A DNA stretch of 64,000 bases from Bartonella sp. HY328 (GCF_025449335.1 NZ_CP104883.1:439501-503500), one strand, 5' to 3'; positions 8,414 to 17,555 are shown, counted from the stretch's first letter. Notes: generated by a model from the letters alone, not told the origin. Made by a program: numbers and translations.

Positions 8414-9934
8414 ATGCAAAAAATAGCAATTTTATCTGATATTCATTTGCATGATATTTATTTTGGCTATGGTCTTTTTGAAGCAGGCAGTGGCGATCTT
8501 GGTTTGCGCAGTTTAAAAGATACGTTGGCTTCTACCCGCGTTTTTAATGAAAGCATTGCCGCCCTTAACAACGCCCTTGATGATATTCAAAAACGTGGCG
8601 TCAAACATGTGGTATTACTTGGTGATTTAACCGATGATGGACAAGCCCCGAATTATCGCGCATTAAAAATTATTCTCGATAAAATGTCTATGCGCTATCA
8701 AATGCAATTTTATGCGCTTTTTGGTAATCATGATTGTTTTGGCGATCAAGGAAAGCTACTCGAAAAATGGTTGGTAAAAGCTAGCAATCAGCAGGGGATT
8801 CATGTTAGCGGCAATCAGCAAGCTGAAGGCCATGTATTTTATAGCGAAGACATGGTTTGTTCGACAAAAGCCCAAGCGCTAGCATACACAAAGCAATGGG
8901 GTCTGAGCGAAAGCCCAAGCTTTATTTACCACGAAACGCCGAAAAAATGGCTGCAAGCATCGGGGAAAAATATTGATGATTATAGTTTTTTAGCAAGTGA
9001 TAGTTCTTATTTACTTGAAATAGAAGATGATATTTGGCTTATTTTATTGGATGGCAATATTGTGCGACAAGATAGGACTGGCCGATATATTTTGCATGCC
9101 AATGCTGCTTGGCAAAAAATGCTGGAATATCGCCCCTATATTGAAAGTTGGATTGCCGATATTGTAAGGCGCGGTAAGCAACAAGGCAAAACAGTTTTGG
9201 CTTTTTCCCATTATCCAATGGTAGGTTTTCCGCGCCATGATGGCCAAGGGCAGCTTGCAGGTGGCGCAAGTTGGGCAAAGCGCATGCCAGCTTTGAGCTA
9301 TACGATGCGATTAGCGAAAACAGGACTTTGCCATCACTTTAGCGGCCATATGCATGCGTTGGGTCATGCTCAATTGGAAAACCTTCATAATTATGCCATG
9401 CCGTCAATTGTTAGCTTTCCTGCTGCCTATGGGCTGATTGAAATTAATGATAATAATGTTGCGATTGATGTGGTGCCGTTGCAAAATGTCAATGGTTTTG
9501 AAATTGCATTTCCACTTTATGAAAATGAGCGCAATAGCCATTTTAGCGGTAAAGATTTTGCCGGTGATTATCAAGCGTTCCTGTTATCCTCGATGCGTCA
9601 TTTAATCGAACATAAATATATGAAGCGTGATTGGTCTCATGGTTTGGCGACAATAAAGGATTATTTATTTTCATCCATGATATATGAGAGTTCGCCCATA
9701 TATCAAACTGTGCCGCCGCAATTGACGCTACACCAATGTCTTCTTGATTATTATCTGCTGCTTTTTGGCTCTTATTTAGCGCGGCCCTATATTAAGGCTG
9801 AAAACTTGGCCTTTTATCACAGTCTGCCGATAGTTTTAGACAAGAATGATTGTTTAACCAAGGAACCAGATTTTTTATTATTGGCGTATTTTTTGAAAAT
9901 TATGAGCGAGCAAGCAAAACCCTTTAAAGCTTAA
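8414..9934 (+). CDS. Calcineurin-like metallophosphoesterase
   Basis: A 506-residue protein with the full metallophosphatase motif series: DIH (9-11), GDLTDDG (69-75), GNHD (103-106), FSHYP and a late FSGHMH. These residues bind a dinuclear metal centre that hydrolyses phosphoesters. No signal peptide or membrane helix is visible, so it is probably cytosolic. About 150 C-terminal residues after the catalytic domain are not recognised. It is transcribed divergently from the AAA+ gene; no operon partner is present. The ATG at 8414 has AGGGGAGAG just upstream, unlike the frame-open ATG further left. The true substrate cannot be deduced. Confidence 0.85.
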   Translation: MQKIAILSDIHLHDIYFGYGLFEAGSGDLGLRSLKDTLASTRVFNESIAALNNALDDIQKRGVKHVVLLGDLTDDGQAPNYRALKIILDKMSMRYQMQFYALFGNHDCFGDQGKLLEKWLVKASNQQGIHVSGNQQAEGHVFYSEDMVCSTKAQALAYTKQWGLSESPSFIYHETPKKWLQASGKNIDDYSFLASDSSYLLEIEDDIWLILLDGNIVRQDRTGRYILHANAAWQKMLEYRPYIESWIADIVRRGKQQGKTVLAFSHYPMVGFPRHDGQGQLAGGASWAKRMPALSYTMRLAKTGLCHHFSGHMHALGHAQLENLHNYAMPSIVSFPAAYGLIEINDNNVAIDVVPLQNVNGFEIAFPLYENERNSHFSGKDFAGDYQAFLLSSMRHLIEHKYMKRDWSHGLATIKDYLFSSMIYESSPIYQTVPPQLTLHQCLLDYYLLLFGSYLARPYIKAENLAFYHSLPIVLDKNDCLTKEPDFLLLAYFLKIMSEQAKPFKA

Positions 9935-9973
9935 AAGCCTTTACTTTTTGCCGCGCGAGTGATAATTGCCAGC

Positions 9974-10006
9974 TTACGGTCGCAGCCTACCCGTTTAAAA
10001 CAAGGA
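9974..10006 (+). promoter_or_regulatory. preQ1-I riboswitch (class I, Tte-like type), overlapping the ribosome binding site
   Basis: The stretch 9976-10005 matches the compact preQ1-I aptamer: stem ACGG (9976-9979) paired with CCGT (9991-9994), a loop beginning TCGCAG, a second CC element, then an A-rich tail TTAAAACAAGG. The order and the TCGCAG / AAAACAAGG words match the Thermoanaerobacter tengcongensis aptamer as I know it. The AAGG that would dock in the pseudoknot is also the ribosome binding site of the ORF at 10014, so ligand binding should block translation. Location just ahead of queD-queE, the preQ1 biosynthesis genes, fits feedback control. Not confirmed by covariance search. Confidence 0.75.
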
Positions 10007-10013
10007 CAAAATT

Positions 10014-10115
10014 ATGCTTAAAGCAAATTATGCGGTAATTTATACCGCTGGCATTGCTATTGATGCCGAAGCCAAACCACGTCTTAAAAAAAGGTGGTTT
10101 GAATTATGTTTATAA
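10014..10115 (+). CDS. 33-aa small ORF between riboswitch and queD
   Basis: The ORF starts with ATG seven bases after AAGGA (10002-10006), the sequence sequestered by the preQ1 riboswitch, and ends with TAA at 10113-10115, ten bases inside queD in another frame. The peptide (MLKANYAVIYTAGIAIDAEA then KPRLKKRWFELCL) has no recognised domain. It may be a leader peptide that couples riboswitch-controlled initiation to queD translation, or a leftover of a gene (for example queC, which often precedes queD). The overlap with the queD start is typical of translational coupling. Protein-level function is unproven. Confidence 0.45.
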   Translation: MLKANYAVIYTAGIAIDAEAKPRLKKRWFELCL

Positions 10116-10474
10116 TTTCTAAAGAATTTCATTTTTCCGCATCGCATCAGTTGACAGCTTTACCGCAAAGCCACCCATGCGCCCGTTTACATGGCCATAA
10201 TTATATTGTGGTGATTGAACTTGCCGCAGAAGATCTCGATGAATTTGGCTTTGTGGTTGATTATCGAGAACTGGCTTTTGCCAAAAAAATCATTGATGAT
10301 GAATATGACCATCGTCATTTAAATGATGTTTTAGGCCATGATCGTGTTACGGCTGAAAATCTTGCCCGCCATTTTTATGAGCGTTTCAAACCGCAATGCC
10401 CACAAATAAATGCGGTTAGGGTGAGCGAAACACCAAAAACTTGGGCTAAATATTGCCCAAAACCAGATGCTTAA
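10106..10474 (+). CDS. queD: 6-carboxy-5,6,7,8-tetrahydropterin synthase
   Basis: A 122-residue enzyme that turns dihydroneopterin triphosphate into 6-carboxytetrahydropterin, the first dedicated step toward preQ1 and queuosine in tRNA. Zinc ligands H14, H29 and H31 and catalytic C25 lie in SASHQ and CARLHGHNY, and a later DYRELAF/DHRHLND segment matches the family. It is normal length for a short QueD. GGTGG precedes the ATG. The ORF at 10014 overlaps its start and queE follows after 13 bases, so the three are one transcription unit under the preQ1 riboswitch. queC and queF are not in the window. Confidence 0.93.
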   Translation: MFIISKEFHFSASHQLTALPQSHPCARLHGHNYIVVIELAAEDLDEFGFVVDYRELAFAKKIIDDEYDHRHLNDVLGHDRVTAENLARHFYERFKPQCPQINAVRVSETPKTWAKYCPKPDA

Positions 10475-10487
10475 TGGTGGTTGATCA

Positions 10488-11210
10488 ATGACGGATACAA
10501 TTCGCATTTGCGAAATTTTTGGCCCCACCATTCAAGGTGAGGGCGTGCTGATTGGCATGCCAACGGTTTTTGTGCGCACGGGTGGCTGCGATTATCGCTG
10601 CGATTGGTGTGATACGCTTTATGCGGTTGAAAGTAGCTACCGCCAGCAATGGCAGCCAATGACAAGCCACACCATATTAAATGAAGTTGAAAAATTATCC
10701 AATGGTCGTCCAATTATGGTGTCCTTATCGGGTGGCAATCCTGCTATTCAACCGCTTGACAATCTTATTCATACCGGCAAGGAGCGCGGCCATTCCTTTG
10801 CCATGGAAACGCAAGGCTCTATTGTTAAGCCATGGTTTAAAGATCTTGATTGGCTGGTTTTAAGCCCCAAACCACCATCCAGTAAAATGCAATGCGACCG
10901 CACTATTTTAAAATCTGCTATAAAAGCTGCTAAAAATACCAAAGTCGTTTTAAAATTTGTCGTTTTTGATGATGTAGATTACCAATTTGCGCGATCCATT
11001 GGTGATGAATTTTGTGATATTGATATTTATTTGCAGCCGGGCAATCACACGCCGCCGCAACCGCAAGATATTGATGGTGAAATTGATACTAATGGCATAT
11101 TAAATCGCATGGAATGGCTGATTGACCGTGTCTGCCTTGATGGTTGGTTTAAAGCCCATGTCTTGCCGCAATTACATGTGTTGATATGGGGTAATAAACG
11201 TGGCGTTTAG
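10488..11210 (+). CDS. queE: 7-carboxy-7-deazaguanine synthase (radical SAM)
   Basis: A 240-residue radical SAM enzyme converting 6-carboxytetrahydropterin to 7-carboxy-7-deazaguanine in queuosine biosynthesis. The iron-sulfur cluster motif CX3CX2C is at C34, C38 and C41 (GGCDYRCDWCDT), preceded by the family signature EIFGPTIQGEG at 9-19, and a GGNP motif binds SAM. It sits 13 bases after queD and shares the riboswitch-controlled transcript. A short hairpin (TTAGGG / CCCTAA, about 11212-11229) follows the stop and overlaps the end of the convergent membrane gene. Confidence 0.95.
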   Translation: MTDTIRICEIFGPTIQGEGVLIGMPTVFVRTGGCDYRCDWCDTLYAVESSYRQQWQPMTSHTILNEVEKLSNGRPIMVSLSGGNPAIQPLDNLIHTGKERGHSFAMETQGSIVKPWFKDLDWLVLSPKPPSSKMQCDRTILKSAIKAAKNTKVVLKFVVFDDVDYQFARSIGDEFCDIDIYLQPGNHTPPQPQDIDGEIDTNGILNRMEWLIDRVCLDGWFKAHVLPQLHVLIWGNKRGV

Positions 11211-11225
11211 CTTAGGGGCAGGACC

Positions 11226-11741
11226 CTAAATAGTTTTTGTCATTTTAGAAAATACCAATTTATTCAAAAAGCCAATAAGGATAAGTGCTACTAAAAAGCT
11301 GATCGAATAAATGGTGATAAAGCTAGGGGTGAGCGTTAGGCAAGGCAGTGAATTCGCTTGGTTGTATACGCAAATATTACCAATTTCGTCTGCAATAGAT
11401 AGGACTGAACGGGTTATTATTAAAGCAATGATGATAATTGCGATATTTGCGCCACCTAAAAATGCGACATAGAAAAAAGCGGTGAAGTCTTTTTTAAATA
11501 AATGATATAAGGCAACGATACTAAAAATGAATAGGCCAATGATGGCAATTGGCATATAATAAATAAAAATGTCCCTTATGGCTTCATCACCTATAACAAG
11601 ACAGGGGAAATCATAGCCTTCAACAAAGATATCTTGACTATAATAAAAATCTGCATATCGATAACTTGAGTTCCATGTTCGTATAAATGATAATAGCGAA
11701 CACAAATAGCTTAAAATAGAAAATGACAATAAAAGCTTCAT
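11226..11741 (-). CDS. Hypothetical four-helix membrane protein
   Basis: I do not recognise this family. The 171-residue protein has about four membrane helices: residues 2-20, about 65-85, 95-120 and 145-165, with two extracytoplasmic cysteine-containing loops (VEGYDFPCLVIGDE and GNICVYNQANSLPCLTLT). No catalytic motif is seen. It converges on queE, with its stop only 15 bases from the queE stop. The start is uncertain: the ATG at 11741 is preferred, but a TTG three bases before it and a weak AGGAC further up leave a choice. Its AT-rich composition and the neighbouring IS remnant suggest accessory DNA. Confidence 0.55.
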   Translation of the reverse strand: MKLLLSFSILSYLCSLLSFIRTWNSSYRYADFYYSQDIFVEGYDFPCLVIGDEAIRDIFIYYMPIAIIGLFIFSIVALYHLFKKDFTAFFYVAFLGGANIAIIIIALIITRSVLSIADEIGNICVYNQANSLPCLTLTPSFITIYSISFLVALILIGFLNKLVFSKMTKTI

Positions 11742-11824
11742 CAAATTTTTAAGTCCTAATTTACATTGGAAAGTAAAAAAACATCATGAAAGATAGGATT
11801 GGCTGAGTAAACAGCTCAAAAGCG

Positions 11825-12131
11825 ACGCTACAGGGCATTATTTGGGGAAAGGTAGATATTGCTTCGGTCATAAATTCTGATGAATGGCGCGGATATGATG
11901 GCTTGGTTGATTTTGGTTATGGGCATTTGCGTGTTGACCATTTGCAAAGATGAATTTGCAAGGGGGCGTGTTCATATCAATGGTATTGAAGGATTTTGGG
12001 GATTAGCAAAAGTAAGGCTCACCAAATTCAAAGCAATTCCTGAAAAGACGTTCCATTTACACCTAAAGACAAGTGAATGGAGATTTAATAACCGATCTTC
12101 CGATAAAGCAAAAACTTGCTACAATATCTAA
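11825..12131 (+). pseudogene. IS1595-family transposase, frameshifted C-terminal remnant
   Basis: The first part reads in one frame as NSDEWRGYDGLVDFGYGHLR ending VDH at about 11945, then hits a stop at 11951. One base over, the reading continues as KDEFARGRVHINGIEGFWG and on to 12131. Together these give the DDE transposase C-terminus typical of the IS1595/ISXO2 group (conserved DEWRGY, HINGIEGFWG, and a late EWRFN). A single-base indel near 11946 explains the break. The N-terminal half of the transposase is missing and I could not find terminal inverted repeats, so the element is dead. Confidence 0.8.
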
Positions 12132-12512
12132 GATTAAACCCGCTTAACTAGGCAAGATCCTTGATGAATAAGTTGTTTTTGATCAATCAAGCGTATCCGC
12201 ATAAAATCTTTACGTTGATTCAATATAAACATGATTAAGGTTCAAGCAAGTTGTTTTGGTATGTCAACTTAGTTTTTAAAGCAAGGACTAAATTTATGTT
12301 ATGCAGAAGACCTTTTTTCGAAATAACAGTTCCCATTCTGTGTGTGGTTTAATACTGAATATGTTATTTAGCATTATAGATCTTATTCGCTAACGTTGGT
12401 CATATGGAATAAAATAAAAAGAGATTTATTGTTTCAAGCCTTGACCAATTCGACAAGCCACTGCACATATGGTAAAAGGTGAATAACTCAAATTTTTAAG
12501 GCCAAAGCCCTC
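12132..12512. other. Intergenic region upstream of puuA
   Basis: About 380 AT-rich bases after the transposase remnant. It may include the decayed right end of the IS and should contain the puuA promoter. No open frame, RNA or clear repeat was identified. Confidence 0.35.
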
Positions 12513-13937
12513 ATGTCTGCTTCCGATAAAAAGAAGTCACGCTCAAAAGAACAAAATTTAAAGCCGCATATTAAAGCGCTATCTGGCGCAAAAAACCATA
12601 AGCAAGCTGCTGATTGGCTTGCCTATCGCAAGATCGAGGATATTGAGTGTATCACTCCTGATCAAGCTGGTGTTGCGCGCGGCAAGATGATGCCAACCAA
12701 AAAATTTAATTCTGATACATCCCTTGCTTTGCCGTCCGCTGTGTTTATGGCAACCATTTCTGGCGACTATCCAGAAGATGGTCATGGCTTTTTCTTTCCG
12801 GAAAATGATGGTGATTTAAAACTCGTTCCTGATCTTTCGACACTATCCGTTGTGCCGTGGGAAAGCGATCCCACCGCGCAGGTGATTTGCGATCTTGTTT
12901 ATCAAGAAGGCGGCTATGCCGAATTTACACCGCGTAATGTTTTACGCTCGGTCATCAATGCCTATACCGAACTTGGTTTAAAGCCGATTGTTGCACCAGA
13001 AATTGAATTCTATCTTGTTTGCACCAATCCTGATCCAGATTATCCACTAACGCCGCCAGTTGGCCGCTCGGGTCGCCCGATTGGTGGTGGTCAGGGCTAT
13101 TCTATTGCTGGTGTAAATGAATTTGATGAGTTGATTGACGATATTTATCATTTTTCTGAAGCGCAGGGCTTGGAAATCGATACGCTCATTCACGAAGAAG
13201 GGGCAGGACAGCTCGAGATTAATTTGCGCCATGGCAATCCGATAGAGCTTGCCGATCAGGTGTTTTTATTCAAGCGCACTATTCGTGAAGCGGCGTTTAA
13301 ACATGATATGTATGCAACTTTTATGGCTAAGCCTATTCAAGGTCAGCCGGGGTCAGCTATGCATATTCACCAATCAATTGTTGATATTGCAACAGGACAA
13401 AATATTTTCTCCAATCCTGATGGCAGTGAAAGTGAAGCATTTTTTCACTTCCTTGGTGGTTTACAAAAACATATGGCCAGCGCTTTGGTGATGCTTGCCC
13501 CTTATGTTAATTCCTATCGCCGGCTTATTCCTGATGTTTCGGCACCGGTGAATTTGCGTTGGGGCTATGATAATCGCACCACCGCTTTTCGTGTACCACG
13601 TTCTGGCCCCGAAGCGCGCCGTGTTGAAAATCGTATTCCATCATCGGATGCTAATCCTTATCTTGCGCTTGCTGCCTCCCTTGCTTGTGGTCTTATCGGT
13701 TTAAGACAAAAGCTAAAACCGGATGAGCCAGCGACAGAAACAGTCAATGCCGATGATATTGAATTGCCGCGCGGCCTTATTGATGCGGTTAGTCTTTTTG
13801 AAGCAGATACCGAGCTTCGCGATGTTTTAGGTCATACATTTGTTGCAACCTATGCTGCGATCAAAAGGCAAGAATATGAAACCTTTATGGAGGTTATCAG
13901 CCCGTGGGAACGGGAATATTTATTGCTGAATGTGTGA
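12513..13937 (+). CDS. puuA: Glutamine synthetase family protein, probable gamma-glutamylputrescine synthetase
   Basis: A 474-residue member of the glutamine synthetase superfamily with the class fold and ATP/metal motifs: APEIEFYL, HEEGAGQLEINL, MHIHQS, NSYRRLIPD and the late ENRIPSSDANPYLA. It differs from true GlnA by an extended N-terminus and active-site variation typical of PuuA, which ligates glutamate to putrescine with ATP. The next gene, nine bases on, encodes a PuuB-like oxidase, and this pairing is the strongest support for putrescine use rather than another amine. No puuC or puuD is in the window. Substrate is inferred. Confidence 0.8.
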   Translation: MSASDKKKSRSKEQNLKPHIKALSGAKNHKQAADWLAYRKIEDIECITPDQAGVARGKMMPTKKFNSDTSLALPSAVFMATISGDYPEDGHGFFFPENDGDLKLVPDLSTLSVVPWESDPTAQVICDLVYQEGGYAEFTPRNVLRSVINAYTELGLKPIVAPEIEFYLVCTNPDPDYPLTPPVGRSGRPIGGGQGYSIAGVNEFDELIDDIYHFSEAQGLEIDTLIHEEGAGQLEINLRHGNPIELADQVFLFKRTIREAAFKHDMYATFMAKPIQGQPGSAMHIHQSIVDIATGQNIFSNPDGSESEAFFHFLGGLQKHMASALVMLAPYVNSYRRLIPDVSAPVNLRWGYDNRTTAFRVPRSGPEARRVENRIPSSDANPYLALAASLACGLIGLRQKLKPDEPATETVNADDIELPRGLIDAVSLFEADTELRDVLGHTFVATYAAIKRQEYETFMEVISPWEREYLLLNV

Positions 13938-13946
13938 GGCTAATTT

Positions 13947-15224
13947 ATGCAACAAGATGCAATGTCGCCGGGAATTTCATGGTATGCGCAAAGCGTAGAT
14001 GAGCGTCCGCGCTATCCAATATTACAAGGCGACCATCAATGTGATGTTGCCATTATTGGTGGTGGCTTTACCGGTCTTTCGGCGGCATGTCATTTAGCTG
14101 AAAATAATGTGTCGACTATTGTTATTGATGCGCGCCGCTTTGGTGCGGGCGCATCTGGCCGTAATGGTGGGCAATTTGGCACCGGTCAACGCCGTTGGGT
14201 CGAAGATCTTGAAAAACAATATGGTTTTGAACGCGCTAAGGCCTTGTTTGATTTGGCCGAGGAAGCCAAGCCCTATATCCATAATTTTGTTAGCAAACAT
14301 GATTTTGAAATAGATTATTTGCCCGGTCAATTATCCGTTGCCCATAAGCCGCGTTACCTTGATGATTATAAGAGCCATGTCGATAATATGGCGCGCTATG
14401 GCTATAATCACTTGCAATTTATGGATAAGAATGAAACAAGTGAGCGTCTTGGCACGAACCATTATTATGGTGGTGTGCGTGATATGGGAACGGGGCATAT
14501 TCATCCGCTAAAGTTGGTGATTGGTACTGCCAATGCTGCCCATAATAATGGTGCTGCGCTTTATGAGCGCACAACGGCTTTATCTATAACGCGCAATGGC
14601 ACCAATATCATTATTGAAACTGAGCAAGGAACTATTCGTGCAAAGCGTGTTTTAATTGCTACCAATGGCTATGGTGGCAAAATTAATGATAAGGCGCAGG
14701 CGCATGTTTTGCCAATTCGTAGTTTTATCGGTTCAACTGTTCCACTAAGCGATAATACGTCGATTTTACCCGGTTTTGAAGCGGTGGATGATTCACGCTT
14801 TGTCGTGCGCTATTTTCGAAAAACGCCTGATAATCGTTTGCTTTTTGGTGGCAGTGAAGCCTATGGCACCCCTGATGGCCGTGATATGACGGCATCGGTG
14901 CGCAAGCAATTAACCCAAATTTATCCTGATTTAAAGGATATTGAGTTAACCCATGTTTGGGGTGGCACTGTTGCTATAACCGTTGAGCGTATGCCCTATG
15001 TGCGTGAAGTGGAGCCCGGTATTACCTTTTGCGGTGGCTATTCAGGGCACGGCGTTATGCTATCGCATTTTTTTGGCTATCTTTATGCGCAAGCCATATT
15101 GGGCAAAAAAGATCGCCTTGATATTATGCGCGATCTTAAAATTTCTGGTTTTCCAGGTGGCGCTTTACGAAGCGCCCTGCTTTATCTTGGCCTAAGCTGG
15201 TTTGCACTTCTAGATAGGCTATAA
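13947..15224 (+). CDS. puuB: FAD-dependent oxidoreductase, probable gamma-glutamylputrescine oxidase
   Basis: A 425-residue DAO-family flavoenzyme. The FAD-binding Rossmann motif is CDVAIIGGGFTGLSAA at about 32-47, followed by an acidic end of strand two (VIDA) and the GASGRNGGQFGTGQR segment common to PuuB. A late GGYSGHGVMLSHFFG binds FAD. PuuB oxidises gamma-glutamylputrescine to the aldehyde, releasing ammonia and peroxide. It begins nine bases after puuA with a GAGG ribosome binding site, so the two are co-transcribed. Other amine or amino-acid substrates cannot be excluded. Confidence 0.82.
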   Translation: MQQDAMSPGISWYAQSVDERPRYPILQGDHQCDVAIIGGGFTGLSAACHLAENNVSTIVIDARRFGAGASGRNGGQFGTGQRRWVEDLEKQYGFERAKALFDLAEEAKPYIHNFVSKHDFEIDYLPGQLSVAHKPRYLDDYKSHVDNMARYGYNHLQFMDKNETSERLGTNHYYGGVRDMGTGHIHPLKLVIGTANAAHNNGAALYERTTALSITRNGTNIIIETEQGTIRAKRVLIATNGYGGKINDKAQAHVLPIRSFIGSTVPLSDNTSILPGFEAVDDSRFVVRYFRKTPDNRLLFGGSEAYGTPDGRDMTASVRKQLTQIYPDLKDIELTHVWGGTVAITVERMPYVREVEPGITFCGGYSGHGVMLSHFFGYLYAQAILGKKDRLDIMRDLKISGFPGGALRSALLYLGLSWFALLDRL

Positions 15225-15225
15225 A

Positions 15226-15732
15226 TTATATTTTGCGGCTATCATAGGCCCATTGTAACAAAGCTTGGCGTTGGCGCGGACGGCAAAAAGGATCGCCTTC
15301 TTCACAATTGTTACGCAATTGCGTTTGATGGCGTTTCATTAGCCGCCAGCGTTTAATCTGTCGTGCATCTTCTTTTTCTAATCGGCGTCCTTGATAATAG
15401 CGACAATACCATTGAAACCAACCGCGTGGATCATCTTCATAAATCCAACCTTTTTGCTGCCAATAGGATAGCGGTTTTCCTGCCATAACGCCAAAGTAGT
15501 TAAGTTTTGCGTTCTTCTTTTCGGGTGATAATTTGGCATTATCAAACCAGCTTTTGGGAAATTCTTCCCTACAATCGGTCATATATTTGCCGCCCATTAC
15601 CCCAAGCTCCAGCATTTCTGCTGGGGTCAATTGTGGTTGAAAATCAGGATGAAAATCTTTACCAGCCGCACAAACTAGTTGATATTTATAGCCTGTTTGC
15701 ATTTTGTCATTTACTTCAATCCACTTAGCCAT
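15226..15732 (-). CDS. Conserved hypothetical protein, Trp/Tyr/Arg-rich
   Basis: A 168-residue soluble, basic protein with many aromatic residues and no signal peptide. Motifs that look conserved are PQLTPAEMLELGVMGGKYM (about 33-51), PKSWF, and DPRGWFQWYCRYYQGRR. I recall similar proteins of unknown function being widespread in alphaproteobacteria and some eukaryotes, but no role is established that I know of. It converges on puuB with one base between stops. GGGTG lies just before its ATG. Nothing in context suggests a pathway. Confidence 0.75.
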   Translation of the reverse strand: MAKWIEVNDKMQTGYKYQLVCAAGKDFHPDFQPQLTPAEMLELGVMGGKYMTDCREEFPKSWFDNAKLSPEKKNAKLNYFGVMAGKPLSYWQQKGWIYEDDPRGWFQWYCRYYQGRRLEKEDARQIKRWRLMKRHQTQLRNNCEEGDPFCRPRQRQALLQWAYDSRKI

Positions 15733-15851
15733 AAGACACCCTAATTTAAAAACATTCTCTTAAATCTAATTTAGGGCTTTAAATTGAAATGGAAGGAAGT
15801 CATTTCAATTTCGTGCTAACATTAACTTGATTACCTGTAAAATATCATAAA

Positions 15852-15888
15852 AAAACGCTGGCCAAATTTTGACCAGCGTTTTAATTTT
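15852..15888 (-). terminator. Intrinsic terminator of ettA
   Basis: A 10-bp perfect stem AAAACGCTGG (15852-15861) with CCAGCGTTTT (15873-15882), and T/A-rich runs on both sides. It lies just past the ettA stop codon on the minus strand. Confidence 0.85.
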
Positions 15889-15905
15889 TACAAGCTTTAA
15901 TAAGT

Positions 15906-17555
15906 TTAGCGTGTTAGTGGCTTATAGGTTACGCGGCGCGGATTAACACTTTCAGGTCCTAAACGACGGATTTTATCTGCTTCATAATCGGCAAAGTTAC
16001 CCTCAAACCATTCAACATGGCTGTCGCCTTCAAAGGCAAGAATATGAGTTGCCAAGCGATCCAAGAACATACGATCATGGCTGATGATAACAGCGCAGCC
16101 AGCGAAATTCTCCAAAGCATCTTCAAGCGCTGCCAAGGTTTCGGTATCTAGATCGTTGGTTGGCTCATCGAGAAGCAATACATTGCCACCAGCTTTAAGC
16201 ATTTTAGCCAAATGTACGCGGTTACGCTGACCACCGGAAAGGTTGCCAACTTTTTGCTGTTGATCGCCGCCTTTAAAATTGAAAGCACCGCAATAGGCGC
16301 GGCTATTCATTTCAAATTTACCAAGCTTGATAATATCATTGCCGCCGGAAATCTCTTCCCAAACATTTTTATTACCATCAAGCGTATCGCGGCTTTGGTC
16401 AACATAGCCAAGATCAACTGTATCACCAATGCGGATGGAACCGCTATCGGGCTTTTCTTGGCCGGTAATCATGCGGAACAATGTAGTTTTACCAGCACCA
16501 TTGGCACCGATAACACCAACAATACCGCCGGGAGGAAGCTTGAATGTTAAATCATCAATCAGTAAGCGTTCGCCATAGCCTTTGGAAATGCCATCAAACT
16601 CGATAACCACTTGTCCTAAGCGTTCACCAACAGGGATAATGATTTGCGCATCGCCTGGGCGGCGTTTTTCAGCAGCTTCAACCAATTCGTCATAGGCCTT
16701 AATACGTGCCTTTGATTTCGATTGACGGGCTTTTGGGCTGGCTGCCATCCACGCTTGCTCACGGGCAAGAGCTTTTAGGCGTGCATCTTCTTCACGGCCT
16801 TCTTGTGCCATACGTTTGGCTTTTGCATCAAGATAAGCGGTATAATTGCCCTCATAAGGAATACTATTACCGCGATCAAGTTCCAAAATCCAATTGGTAA
16901 CATTATCAAGGAAGTAGCGATCATGGGTAATGATCAAAACTGAGCCTTCATATTCACGTAAATGCTTTTCAAGCCAAGATGTTGTTTCAGCATCTAAGTG
17001 GTTGGTTGGTTCGTCAAGCAGTAGTAGATCGGGCTTGGAAAGTAGCAAGCGGCAAAGTGCAACGCGGCGTCTTTCACCACCCGATAATTTAGTAACGTCA
17101 GCATCGGCTGGCGGACAGCGCAAAGCTTCCATCGCCATTTCAACCTGCGAATCAAGGTCCCAAAGATTTTGGCTGTCAATAATATCTTGCAGCTTTGCAC
17201 CTTCGTCGGCTGTCTCATCGGAATAATTCATCATTAATTCATTATAGCGATCAAGAATAGCTTGTTTGTCGGCAACGCCTTCCATGACGTTTTCACGGAC
17301 ATTTTTTGCAGGATCTAGTTCAGGCTCTTGCGATAAATAGCCACAAGTTGCACCTTCAGCGAGCCAAGCTTCGCCGCTATATTCTTTGTCATAACCTGCC
17401 ATAATGCGCAAAATGGTCGATTTACCAGCGCCATTGGGACCAAGGATACCAATTTTAGCGTCTGGGTAAAAAGAAAGATGAACATTTTCAAGGATTTTCT
17501 TATTGCCGTAAGACTTATTTAGTCCGGCCATATGATAAATAAATTGGCGCGCCAT
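15906..17555 (-). CDS. ettA: Energy-dependent translational throttle protein EttA (ABC-F ATPase)
   Basis: A 549-residue soluble ABC-F protein with two ATP-binding cassettes and no membrane domain. Cassette 1 has Walker A GPNGAGKS (39-46) and signature LSGGERRRVAL; cassette 2 has GANGAGKT and LSGGQRNRVHLAKM. Between them lies the long basic linker (KAKRMAQEGREEDARLKALA) that reaches the ribosomal P site. EttA binds the E site and gates early elongation according to the ATP/ADP ratio. Length and the start MARQFIYHM match the family. It is a single gene with its own terminator. Confidence 0.95.
   Translation of the reverse strand: MARQFIYHMAGLNKSYGNKKILENVHLSFYPDAKIGILGPNGAGKSTILRIMAGYDKEYSGEAWLAEGATCGYLSQEPELDPAKNVRENVMEGVADKQAILDRYNELMMNYSDETADEGAKLQDIIDSQNLWDLDSQVEMAMEALRCPPADADVTKLSGGERRRVALCRLLLSKPDLLLLDEPTNHLDAETTSWLEKHLREYEGSVLIITHDRYFLDNVTNWILELDRGNSIPYEGNYTAYLDAKAKRMAQEGREEDARLKALAREQAWMAASPKARQSKSKARIKAYDELVEAAEKRRPGDAQIIIPVGERLGQVVIEFDGISKGYGERLLIDDLTFKLPPGGIVGVIGANGAGKTTLFRMITGQEKPDSGSIRIGDTVDLGYVDQSRDTLDGNKNVWEEISGGNDIIKLGKFEMNSRAYCGAFNFKGGDQQQKVGNLSGGQRNRVHLAKMLKAGGNVLLLDEPTNDLDTETLAALEDALENFAGCAVIISHDRMFLDRLATHILAFEGDSHVEWFEGNFADYEADKIRRLGPESVNPRRVTYKPLTR

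Noticed and set aside
10014..10105. Small ORF as a recognisable queC remnant
   Set aside because: None of the three frames gave the SGGLDS motif or the C-terminal cysteine motif of QueC, so a remnant cannot be claimed.
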